A DNA stretch of 64,000 bases from Candidatus Woesearchaeota archaeon (GTDB taxonomy: Archaea; Nanoarchaeota; Nanoarchaeia; Woesearchaeales; JAGVZT01), in NCBI GenBank assembly GCA_017608295.1, contig JAFCGF010000001.1, forward strand, positions 1 through 64,000, in the 5' to 3' direction. The position numbers and the translations under genes were made by a program. The notes below the pieces were generated by a model. The model saw only the letters and a program-made list of their open reading frames with translations, was not told where the DNA came from and made no database searches. Below are positions 49,613-57,213 of the stretch, one piece after another; position 1 is the first letter of the stretch; every line of letters begins with the position of its first letter.

Positions 49613-50302
49613 ATGGCGCTGGATAACATGGATAACATCAAACTCATCGGAACGAGCCATGTGGCCTCGGAGTCTGTTCGCGAAATAGAGAAAGCGTTTG
49701 AGGAATGGGAGCCCGAGATTGTTGCTGTTGAACTGGACATCAACCGCCTGCGGGCGCTGTTTGAGAAGAAACAACATTCTGCTTCGCTACGGATGCTAAA
49801 GGTCGGGTTGTCGGGATTCATCTTCGCGCTTGTAGGCAGCTATGTCCAGAAGAAGATAGGCAGCAGGGTTGGCATGGATCCTGGAGCTGAGATGAGGCGC
49901 GCTGTCGAGTTGGCAGGAAATAACAAAACTCAGATCGCACTCATTGACCAGCCAGTGGAGAGGACGCTCTACCGCTTCTCACAAGTGCTGACCTGGAAAG
50001 AGAAATGGAGAATCTTCACCGACATTATCAGGGGACTGCTCTTCAGCAAAAGAGAGATGAAAAAACTCGGGCTTGAAAAAGTAGATTTCTCAAAGGTGCC
50101 TGGGGATGAGTTAGTGAAAAAACTACTCAAGATGGTAAAGGACAGATATCCAAATATCTATCAGGTTCTTGTTAAAGAGCGCAACGAGGTCATGGTGAGG
50201 AGCATAAAGTCCATCAGGAAAAAAGAGCCTGAAAAAAAAATTCTTGTTGTGGTCGGTGCAGGGCATATTGAGGGTATGATTGAACTCCTGTCCCACAACT
50301 AA
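49613..50302 (+). CDS. TraB family protein
   Basis: A 229-residue member of the TraB/PrgY family (COG1916), membrane-linked proteins proposed to be peptidase-like from work on enterococcal pheromone shutdown. The start KLIGTSHVASESVREIEKAF, with the His, VAVELDINRLRAL with the Glu, and the end VVVGAGHIEGMIELL are the three conserved blocks. The C-terminal membrane helices of longer members are absent; one weak hydrophobic segment (GFIFALVGSYV) remains. Substrate unknown. Confidence 0.85.
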   Translation: MALDNMDNIKLIGTSHVASESVREIEKAFEEWEPEIVAVELDINRLRALFEKKQHSASLRMLKVGLSGFIFALVGSYVQKKIGSRVGMDPGAEMRRAVELAGNNKTQIALIDQPVERTLYRFSQVLTWKEKWRIFTDIIRGLLFSKREMKKLGLEKVDFSKVPGDELVKKLLKMVKDRYPNIYQVLVKERNEVMVRSIKSIRKKEPEKKILVVVGAGHIEGMIELLSHN

Positions 50303-50342
50303 AGGAAAGTATTTATATCTCCTTTTCTGATTCTTAGCCACT

Positions 50343-53300
50343 ATGAGATTTATCTCTACTAAACGCGGGCAATCAATGGCAATATTTCTACTGCTTGGGC
50401 TGATGCTTTTCTTTGCAATCGGCTTCATGGTCATCGTGAAGCAGGTTGTGCAGGACAAGCACATCGACGAGATATCGTACCGGGCTGCTGGCGCATCCTC
50501 CTTTAAGGAGCATATGGAGGATTGCCTGCGCTATGAAGCCCTCAATGCTATAGATAAATATGGTGTGCTCGAGGGGCAGGATGTTTATCTCGCGGCAGAA
50601 GTGAGAAGAAAACTGCCTGGATGCATCGAATGGGATTTCTATGAGGAACAAGGATATGACATCGATGCCGGAACCCCTGCTATCGATGTGCAGATTTCCG
50701 AGGATGCTGTGCTTGTTGACATGACCTATCTTGTGAGTGGGACTGACAGCACTGGACAATTCACTATCGACGAACTCAACTTCTATCTCCCAAGGGAAAA
50801 CACGGCCCTGCTGTCCTTCGACGGCAACGACTGCACAGAAAATGAGGTAGCAATCGTATCGACAGACGGCGACGCTGAACTCGTTATCCCTAGGGGCACG
50901 ACGGTCACTGATAGTGATGGAAATCCTGTTGAAGAAATAGGAGTAAGGATGCTAGAGCGCGACTTCAACGACCTCGACAACCCCTTAGCAATCGGCATGG
51001 TTGTGTATGAAGTGGTGCCACATGTCACGTTCTCTAAGCCGGTCAGCCTCAAGGTCTGGTACAGGCAGAAGGATGTCCCGAGCACTATTGTAGAAAAGGA
51101 CATCAGGCTGGCACAGTATGACAGCACAACCGGACTGTGGTACTCTGTCCCGACAGAGGTAGATGACACTAATAATATCCTTGAGGCGAAATTCACCCAT
51201 TTCAGCCCTTTCACACCAGTGGAAAGGTGTGCTGATGGAGCAGACTACAGGATTGACTTCCCCGTCTCACAGTTCGGTAAGTATGGCTACATCTTCCTCC
51301 AGGACTGCGGTGACTCTGATACGTGCGCGAATATCATAACAGATTATGAAGGCAACCTCATAGAAGATCAGGAGAAAGGGGCTGCCGAAGTACAACTCCT
51401 CCCTATCAGAGAAGAGGAAAAAGAGGGAGAAGATACAGGATTTGTCAGTGAGGAAAATATTTACAACCAAGTGCCGCTCAGCGAGTGCACACTTGATGAC
51501 TGGGATCAGGATGACTTAATAGATGCTGTAGAGGAAATCGAAGTTGATGCAAAACCCGCGACATGTGATGTTGTTTCTAGCCTTGGGGAGGAAAGTGTCA
51601 CGAGCTGCAAGAGTGCTGTATCTTCTTGGGAGAATAAAAAGGAAGACCTTCTTGCCCTGTGCAATGAACACAAGTGGGACGGAAAGAATGATGATAAGCC
51701 AAATTACAAGCTGCTCCTGGAAGCATATAATCTCGAGGGGAATACTGCAGATGCTATTCCTGACCACGAGACCGGAGGAGAGGTTGAGGTTCAAGGATGC
51801 ACGTGCACTATCAAGGCTGAGGCCGTGAAGAATGGGACTGAAGTGACCGGATATGAAGTTAAACAGGACTGTAAAATGGAGACGCTAGCCACAGGACCTA
51901 CTTATGGTTATCCAGCTATCGAAGAGATAGCTGCAAAAGAATTGCCGGGTGGCTTCGCAATCGTGCGCGTGAGAATCGCAGGTAACGGCGGCGGATGCAT
52001 CGCCACAGAAGGGTATGAGGAAGACGGTAAGCTCAGGGTGGAAATTGATGTCGTCGGCCAAAAAGGAGACACCATCACTGTGAAAATCAATCCATTTGAG
52101 GGAGATATCACGAGTAATGATGTGGAAGAGCATGGGCTTGTTCCGGGTGTGGCAATCCCTATTGACCCGCACAGCGGCGAGCCTGTTGAAGGGCACACAC
52201 CAAGCGCGGGAGATGTTGCTGCCATGTGGACCGGTTTCGATGGCTACGGCGGCACGTATGACGACGATGGGAACTATGAATTCTACGCAGGCGGCACAGT
52301 CTACAATGACATTTATTTCAAGGTCGAAGATACCAATGCCGACGGATGCGCCTGGGCAAAGCTGAACAGCCTCGCTATCTATGGTGCAGGCCTCGCGTAT
52401 GATGTGCCGAGAGATTACACGCACTGCACTGTTACAGTTCAGGAGAGGATAAATTGGCTCTGTGGGTGTGACAGAAGCTGTGCTGAGGCTGGAGATTGGG
52501 GTAATGAGGTTGATATTCTTGCTAAATGGAGGGGAGAATGGAATCCTGCGGCAGGAAGTATAGTCAACGGAAAGACTCTCCTCTGCGACCTCAACCCTAA
52601 TGACGCCAGGCTCCAAGGGCTTATGGCGCAGGGTTGGTCTCCTTTCGGCGGGGCTTGTGATGAGGGAGATATGGTTTCTGTATTAGTTGGTGGAGCATGT
52701 TCTCCTGAAGAAGTGCAAAGCGCCTGTGATTATACTAACAATCAGGTTGTCGAATGCTCGCCGCCCCCTTCTTGTAATACTCCTGCTGAGTGTGCTACTG
52801 GTCAAGACTGTATTGATAAGGTTTGCATAAGTGGTACTGAGGCCTCAACTAACACTTGGAGTGTAAAAACAATATGTGAAGAGGGTCAGGTCTGTAAGAT
52901 GGTCGGCGAGGAGGCCCAGTGCGCCGGAGAGATTACTTCTATCGAAATGCAGCCCTGTTCATTAGATGATGATGGTATGCATGAAGTGGATGGAAGATAT
53001 TTCAAGGTCCAGAATGGCATCTGTTATTGGTGCTGCGCGGGTGCGTCTACTCAGTGGAGGGCAACTACTCTTGACCCTGATTCAGACCCCCAGTGCAGTA
53101 CAGAAATTACTGTGTTAGACCTCTGTAAAGATGGTAAGGGGTACGAGCGACAGTGTTTTGATAGTATTTGCAGTAGTCTTGGGGATGGATGGAGATTAGA
53201 CAAGGGTAGCAGTGAGGAGTGCAGGAATTTCCCTGGCGATGAAGGTGGTGACAAATGCTGCAAGGCACCTGTCGAAGAGGAGACATGCGAAGTAAGTGAC

Positions 53301-54824
53301 GAATATCCAATGGCGTTCTGCTCAGGAAATCTAGGTGAATGTGATAAAGGTCTTGCACTATCTAAGTCGAGCCTGCCAGAAAATGCAGACGTAGAAAATC
53401 GGGAATGGGTTGAGGGACTTGGGTGCGATGATGGCTGCTGCCGTGTACCTATCAAAACCGCAGAACCAGGAACGCTTGAGTGTCCTGAGGGCGATTACAT
53501 AGAATCAAAGTTGCCTACGCGCTGCGAAGAGAAAGGTAAAGGTGATAGTTGCTACAGTGATTCAGTCGCGCAATATTGCGCTGAGAGTGAGAGTGGTGGA
53601 TGGTTCAGGTGTTATGATACATGTAGCGAGGGAAATAAGTGTATTGGAGGCAAGTGCATCGAAGAGGTGCCTATTGCCCAGGAATGCGCAGAAATTGAGA
53701 CTTTAACTGATGCAGGGAAGACTGAATGTAATGGCCATCCCGAGTGTGAATTGATGGGTGGGAGCTGTGTGCCTATTGATACAGAATGCCCCCCTACTGC
53801 GGAAGGGCTTCCTGCAGGCTGGCTCACCCAGTTCTACTGGGATGCTGCGGAAACAGAATGCCACCAATGCCAAACAGACTCTGACTGGCATAAGGTGGGT
53901 GATGCTTACTGCAGCTGCAAGAGCCCCACAACAGAAGTGGGAGAGGCTGCCTGGGTGTCTGGGCAATGCCAGAGATGTGACGGGCTTGACACTTCAGAGA
54001 ACAGCATCTGGACCCCTGTCGAGATAAACTCTGAAAATTGTCATGACAAGAGATGTCTAGTTAAGGAACTCAGAAAGACACCTGCAGTCTACATCTCGCC
54101 AGGTCGCGCTATCTGCCTCGGTGAGACAGGCACCAATGACTATAAGTATGTGACATGCTCACTCTCTGGAGGTGAGCCCACCCTTACAACCCATGATTGC
54201 GGCATGCATTGTGATAAATGGATTGAAAATACCCCTAAGTATTTCGAGGATATATGTGCATGTGACGGAACGTGTCCGGACTGCCTCCCTGCAGGGCTCG
54301 TGCAGATGTATGGTGTCAAGGGAGAATACAAACTGACAAACCTGGGATCGTGTTATTATTGCAAAGGATATGGCGAGGGAAACTGGGATATTGTGACTGC
54401 TTCACAAGGAGGATGCTTCTGCACTGACGAAGGAAATGGAATAGACGCGACTACTGTTGGAAAATTTGATTGGAACACAGAGACTCACGAATGCTGGAAA
54501 TGCGTAACTGATACGTCCCGTCCTCAGATGACAGAATCTTACTGGACAAAGGAAGGTGTGGCTGGGAGTAGCTGTGGCACCTCCGCCATGTGCACTAAGC
54601 ACGATGATGCTGATGTGCCTGAAGGGGGACTGTTCGTCAACGAATACCTCTGTATCGCCGGACCTCCTGAGTCAAAAGTGCAGAGATGTCTCGGGGGCGA
54701 TGACTGGGCTAATGAACAGGATTGCGACTGGGGATGTGTGGAAGGGCAGAAGATTCCACCTACTGGAGAAGAGGTAGAAGAAGAGTGGAAAGCACTTGCA
54801 TGGTGCAAGCCTGAAAACCACTAG
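50343..54824 (+). CDS. Giant pilin-like protein with Cys-rich ectodomain
   Basis: A 1493-residue protein whose start, RFISTKRGQSMAIFLLLGLM, is a class III pilin-type signal with cleavage expected between KRG and Q. After an assembly-type helix come Ig-like beta domains (about 100-350, with FTHFSPFTPVERC resembling a ZU5-like end), an acidic region (about 370-480), and some 800 residues of Cys-rich modules (CCAGAS, CCKAPVEEETC, CCRVPI). There is no C-terminal membrane helix, so anchoring would be through the N-terminal helix. TATA box (AGTATTTATATC) is 28 bases before ATG 50343. Probably a tip adhesin of a pilus or a pilin-anchored surface fibre. Confidence 0.75.
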   Translation: MRFISTKRGQSMAIFLLLGLMLFFAIGFMVIVKQVVQDKHIDEISYRAAGASSFKEHMEDCLRYEALNAIDKYGVLEGQDVYLAAEVRRKLPGCIEWDFYEEQGYDIDAGTPAIDVQISEDAVLVDMTYLVSGTDSTGQFTIDELNFYLPRENTALLSFDGNDCTENEVAIVSTDGDAELVIPRGTTVTDSDGNPVEEIGVRMLERDFNDLDNPLAIGMVVYEVVPHVTFSKPVSLKVWYRQKDVPSTIVEKDIRLAQYDSTTGLWYSVPTEVDDTNNILEAKFTHFSPFTPVERCADGADYRIDFPVSQFGKYGYIFLQDCGDSDTCANIITDYEGNLIEDQEKGAAEVQLLPIREEEKEGEDTGFVSEENIYNQVPLSECTLDDWDQDDLIDAVEEIEVDAKPATCDVVSSLGEESVTSCKSAVSSWENKKEDLLALCNEHKWDGKNDDKPNYKLLLEAYNLEGNTADAIPDHETGGEVEVQGCTCTIKAEAVKNGTEVTGYEVKQDCKMETLATGPTYGYPAIEEIAAKELPGGFAIVRVRIAGNGGGCIATEGYEEDGKLRVEIDVVGQKGDTITVKINPFEGDITSNDVEEHGLVPGVAIPIDPHSGEPVEGHTPSAGDVAAMWTGFDGYGGTYDDDGNYEFYAGGTVYNDIYFKVEDTNADGCAWAKLNSLAIYGAGLAYDVPRDYTHCTVTVQERINWLCGCDRSCAEAGDWGNEVDILAKWRGEWNPAAGSIVNGKTLLCDLNPNDARLQGLMAQGWSPFGGACDEGDMVSVLVGGACSPEEVQSACDYTNNQVVECSPPPSCNTPAECATGQDCIDKVCISGTEASTNTWSVKTICEEGQVCKMVGEEAQCAGEITSIEMQPCSLDDDGMHEVDGRYFKVQNGICYWCCAGASTQWRATTLDPDSDPQCSTEITVLDLCKDGKGYERQCFDSICSSLGDGWRLDKGSSEECRNFPGDEGGDKCCKAPVEEETCEVSDEYPMAFCSGNLGECDKGLALSKSSLPENADVENREWVEGLGCDDGCCRVPIKTAEPGTLECPEGDYIESKLPTRCEEKGKGDSCYSDSVAQYCAESESGGWFRCYDTCSEGNKCIGGKCIEEVPIAQECAEIETLTDAGKTECNGHPECELMGGSCVPIDTECPPTAEGLPAGWLTQFYWDAAETECHQCQTDSDWHKVGDAYCSCKSPTTEVGEAAWVSGQCQRCDGLDTSENSIWTPVEINSENCHDKRCLVKELRKTPAVYISPGRAICLGETGTNDYKYVTCSLSGGEPTLTTHDCGMHCDKWIENTPKYFEDICACDGTCPDCLPAGLVQMYGVKGEYKLTNLGSCYYCKGYGEGNWDIVTASQGGCFCTDEGNGIDATTVGKFDWNTETHECWKCVTDTSRPQMTESYWTKEGVAGSSCGTSAMCTKHDDADVPEGGLFVNEYLCIAGPPESKVQRCLGGDDWANEQDCDWGCVEGQKIPPTGEEVEEEWKALAWCKPENH

Positions 54825-54888
54825 GTGTGCAACCGTGCGTGTGTCCGATACACATATAAAGCTCTTAGAATGCTCTAGATGGCACACC

Positions 54889-54996
54889 GGGGACATGGTG
54901 TAACCTGGCTAGCACAGTTGGCTCCAGCAAGTTTGGAGCGCTGAGCTTCGGCGATGAAGATACCAACTGATCGGGGTTCAAATCCCTGTGTCCCCA
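54889..54996 (+). tRNA. tRNA-Trp(CCA) with a 34-base intron at 37/38
   Basis: Acceptor GGGGACA/TGTCCCC, D-stem GTGT/GCAC, anticodon stem GTTGG/CCAAC, mature loop CTCCAGA, T-arm CGGGGTTCAAATCCCTG, discriminator A. The intron is 54928-54961. The 4-bp central helix is imperfect (CTCC with GAAG), so the splice motif is relaxed. The intron contains TGGAG, which pairs with the exon CTCCA. Much shorter than archaeal Trp introns that hold a C/D guide RNA. TATA box ACATATAAAG at 54851-54861 leaves almost no leader. Confidence 0.9.
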
Positions 54997-55103
54997 TCGG
55001 AGCGAAGCAGAGATGGCACAGGCCAGTCAAACCAAAGGTTTGATGCTGGTTGGCGGCAAAGCCGACAACCCAGTCAGACCAAAGATCTGACGCTGCCTGT
55101 GTC
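54997..55103 (+). repeat. tRNA trailer module with three hairpins (Trp)
   Basis: GGCACAGG (55015-55022) is complementary, with one G-T pair, to CCTGTGTC in the tRNA 3' end (54985-54992); CCTGTGTC recurs exactly at 55096-55103. Between them are three hairpins with AAA loops: CAGTCAAACC/GGTTTGATGCTG, GTTGGCGGC/GCCGACAAC and CAGTCAGACC/GATCTGACGCTG. The outer GGCACAGGC/GCCTGTGTC closes the whole block. Same design as the Leu-CAA trailer. Confidence 0.75.
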
Positions 55104-55159
55104 GCCCATTGCTTCTTCACGCAAACCTTTTTAAACAACATATAACTCCTCAGACGAAG

Positions 55160-55372
55160 ATGGGAAGAATAAAGACCGCGCTGATAAAGCGTGTAACAAA
55201 GAAACTTGTCGCAGAGCATGGCGAAAAGCTGACAACAGACTTTGACAAGAACAAGCTGATTGTCGAAGAGGTAGCTGAAATTCCCTCAAAGAAGCTACGC
55301 AATGTTGTCACTGGCTACGCCACGCGACTCACGAAGAAGAAGAGAAAAGAGGATAAAGAGCTCCTTTCCTAG
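55160..55372 (+). CDS. rps17e: 30S ribosomal protein S17e
   Basis: A 70-residue basic protein matching archaeal S17e: MGRIKTALIKRVTKKLV, a TTDFDKNK turn, then SKKLRNVVTGYATRL. ATG 55160 agrees with the family start and lies 30 bases after the TATA box (CCTTTTTAAAC, about 55126-55136), so the message should be leaderless. It sits alone between two tRNA genes. Confidence 0.92.
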   Translation: MGRIKTALIKRVTKKLVAEHGEKLTTDFDKNKLIVEEVAEIPSKKLRNVVTGYATRLTKKKRKEDKELLS

Positions 55373-55427
55373 CTACGCTCCCTTTGCTTTCTAAACAATT
55401 AAATAGTGCTTATCTTAACCATAACAT

Positions 55428-55477
55428 CACGCAGCGTGAAAGCCTTTGGCTTCCACTGGCATGACTGCTGCGCAGTC
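55428..55477 (+). repeat. Three consecutive hairpins in the tRNA-Arg leader
   Basis: CACGC-A-GCGTG (55428-55438), AAGCC-TTT-GGCTT (55440-55452) and GACTGC-TGC-GCAGTC (55463-55477). The last ends two bases before the tRNA 5' end. With the TATA box ACAATTAAATAG near 55396-55407, transcription would start near 55429, so the leader is made up of these hairpins. Confidence 0.65.
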
Positions 55478-55479
55478 AA

Positions 55480-55587
55480 GGACCTGTAGCATAGTCTGGA
55501 TACGACAAATCCACAGGATTTGCCTTAAGGCAAATAGTGCGGCCGGCTTCGGACCGGTTGACCGGGGTTCAAATCCCTGCAGGTCCA
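55480..55587 (+). tRNA. tRNA-Arg(TCG) with a D-loop insertion of about 34 bases
   Basis: Acceptor GGACCTG/CAGGTCC, anticodon stem GCCGG/CCGGT with loop CTTCGGA (anticodon TCG, arginine), T-arm CGGGGTTCAAATCCCTG, discriminator A. The D-stem GCAT/GTGC only forms if about 34 bases (roughly 55502-55535) are removed, leaving D-loop AGTCTGGATA and a 74-base tRNA. The insert folds as CAAATCC/GGATTTG or TTTGCC-TTAA-GGCAAA. I could not find a strict bulge-helix-bulge, so the splice sites are uncertain by one or two bases. Confidence 0.82.
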
Positions 55588-55650
55588 TTGAACGCAATGA
55601 GATGGAGCTGCAGACTCATCAAGCGAAGCTTGATTGCTGCCTGCACGACC
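55588..55650 (+). repeat. tRNA trailer module (Arg)
   Basis: ATGGAGCTGCAG (55602-55613) pairs, with one mismatch, with CTGCAGGTCCAT at the tRNA 3' end. A hairpin CATCAAGC-GAA-GCTTGATTG (55617-55636) follows, then GCTGCC and CCTGCACGACC (55640-55650), an imperfect copy (9 of 11) of CCTGCAGGTCC in the tRNA. Same design as the Leu-CAA and Trp trailers. Confidence 0.65.
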
Positions 55651-55661
55651 TAATAGTTAAA

Positions 55662-56579
55662 TCACTCCTTCAGAAAGGGATATGCTGCATACACCTGAGA
55701 CGCGAATTCTTCCGGCTTTGACACTCCCAGCTCAGTGATGATGCCTGTCACGAACTCAGGATCTATGATATCAAATGCAGGGTTACGTATAGCAACGCCC
55801 TCAGGGCGTTCTTCCCATACTTCGTCAGCAGGCCTCTCTTCTATCTCAAGACCTTTCTCAAAGGAAGGTGTGGCATATTTCCAGGAGTCTGTCAACACAT
55901 AAAGAGGAAGGCCACGGCGTTTCGCAGCGCGGGAGATGATTGAACTGCCAATCTTATTATACACCCTCCCGACAGAGGTGATGGCATCTGCTCCAAGCAG
56001 AACCACAGAGGCGTGCTCCATCAGGGTGGGAAACGCAGAATCCACTGCCATAGTAACTGGAATCCCTTTCCCTGCAAGTCCTGCAGCAGTCTTCCGCCCT
56101 TGGTATCGAGGACGTGTCTCTGTGCAGTACACTATCTTTTTAGAGGCCTCTGAATGCAGCGCAGCGATGCTCTGCGTGACTGTAGATGAATGGCAGTGGG
56201 TAAAGAAGGACGTATGCTTAGAAAGCGCCTCAGCTGCGACCTCAACTATTTTTTTTCTTGCTGAGATTATGTGCTCACGCCCAGTATCAATCGCCTCCTG
56301 GGCTGCGCCAATCGCTTCTTCATTGGTCTTAGCGCCTGCCAAAGAAGAAAGCACAAGATAAATCGCGTTCCGCAGGCAAGGTTCAGTTGGCCGCGCTTTT
56401 AGCAGGTCATCAAGCGCAGTCTTAACATGCGCCTGCATATCCTCAATACTCGCTGCCTCGAGATTCTTCACAATCTCAGCTACTTCAATCCCTGCAAGCG
56501 CTACTCTCGTCGCACCCTGGATATTCAAATCACGGATGTCGTCAATCAATTGCTTGACTCTAGGAGGATAAACAACCAT
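55662..56579 (-). CDS. Ribose-1,5-bisphosphate isomerase / eIF2B-alpha family
   Basis: A 305-residue protein of the eIF2B/MTNA family. The archaeal branch with isomerase activity converts ribose-1,5-bisphosphate to ribulose-1,5-bisphosphate in AMP degradation before form III RuBisCO. The catalytic Cys in FTHCHSST and Asp in VLLGADAITS are present, as are the TETRPRYQGRKTA substrate loop and the GSS turn. Alternatives are translation factor aIF2B or methylthioribose-1-phosphate isomerase, but the TRPRYQGR loop favours the bisphosphate isomerase. AGAGGTGAG precedes the ATG. No RuBisCO or AMP phosphorylase gene is in view. Confidence 0.8.
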   Translation of the reverse strand: MVVYPPRVKQLIDDIRDLNIQGATRVALAGIEVAEIVKNLEAASIEDMQAHVKTALDDLLKARPTEPCLRNAIYLVLSSLAGAKTNEEAIGAAQEAIDTGREHIISARKKIVEVAAEALSKHTSFFTHCHSSTVTQSIAALHSEASKKIVYCTETRPRYQGRKTAAGLAGKGIPVTMAVDSAFPTLMEHASVVLLGADAITSVGRVYNKIGSSIISRAAKRRGLPLYVLTDSWKYATPSFEKGLEIEERPADEVWEERPEGVAIRNPAFDIIDPEFVTGIITELGVSKPEEFASQVYAAYPFLKE

Positions 56580-56633
56580 ATATTCTCACCTCTGGTAAGG
56601 AAATGCATCACATCTGGCCTGGGCTGAAGACAC

Positions 56634-56867
56634 TTACTTCTTCTGACTCTTCAGCTGCTTCTCAAGCATGGCCTCTATCTTCTTCTCTTCTTTCTCTATC
56701 TTCAATTCTTCCTCGAGGATACGCCTAGCAATCTTATCCAAGTTAATGTCAATCCTCGAAAGTTTCCTTTCTAAGAGGACTAGATACCGCATGCTGTAAA
56801 GGATTGCAAGAAGCATACCAATGATAATCCACAAAATTACGCTTTCATATATTCCTTCCATCGCCAT
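56634..56867 (-). CDS. Small membrane protein with coiled-coil tail
   Basis: A 77-residue protein: one N-terminal membrane helix (ESVILWIIIGMLLAILYSM), then an amphipathic Lys/Glu-rich coiled coil to the end (RILEEELKIEKEEKKIEAML). ATG 56867 is preceded by AGAGGTGA, and a TATA box (AAAGTATAAATAG, 56928-56940) lies some 65 bases upstream. The isomerase gene follows, probably in one transcript. Family unknown. Its promoter borders the replication origin. Confidence 0.65.
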   Translation of the reverse strand: MAMEGIYESVILWIIIGMLLAILYSMRYLVLLERKLSRIDINLDKIARRILEEELKIEKEEKKIEAMLEKQLKSQKK

Positions 56868-56936
56868 GGTGTCACCTCTTTGTCCCTCAGTAATAACTGT
56901 TAGACAATTTTTCTCCATGGATTAGACTATTTATAC

Positions 56937-57116
56937 TTTTTGGTCTGACTTCTTTGAACCAAAAAAGCGGATTATAGTCACACCCCTTCATTTCCTATGG
57001 AACTACTTTATAATGTAGACTGGTCTTTTCACTTATTTCTTTACAATATAGATATATATTAGAAGTATATGTAGTATTTTTATTACGGGCTTTTCCACAG
57101 GAAACTAAGGGGTCTG
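56937..57116. other. oriC: Chromosomal replication origin with two inverted ORB boxes
   Basis: Plus-strand box at 57092-57116 (core TTCCACAGGAAAC, then AAGGGGT) and minus-strand box at 56979-57003 (core TTCCATAGGAAAT, then AAGGGGT) agree in 20 of 25 positions. Both match the archaeal origin recognition box, including its dyad TTCCA..GGAAA and the G-string. They point towards each other across 88 bases of very AT-rich DNA (57004-57091), the likely unwinding element. An inverted repeat TTTTTGGT/ACCAAAAA (about 56938-56966) lies outside. cdc6, DP1 and DP2 follow directly. Confidence 0.85.
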
Positions 57117-57213
57117 TGTCAAAGAATCAGAGTTACAGTTGAATTATGAACCTTGTAATATAGTTTCTTTTACAATCATCTTTTTAACCTTCACTTCATT
57201 TGGAACGACGCAC

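Noticed and set aside
49517..49777. N-terminal extension of secreted protein B.
   Set aside because: It is antisense to the start of the TraB gene and would bury the signal peptide; ATG 49516 has good signals.
54997..55103. Possible attachment-site pair of an integrated element after tRNA-Trp.
   Set aside because: The repeated tRNA end is only about 100 bases from the original and encloses just hairpins; no integrase is present. Kept as a trailer module, with integration as one alternative.
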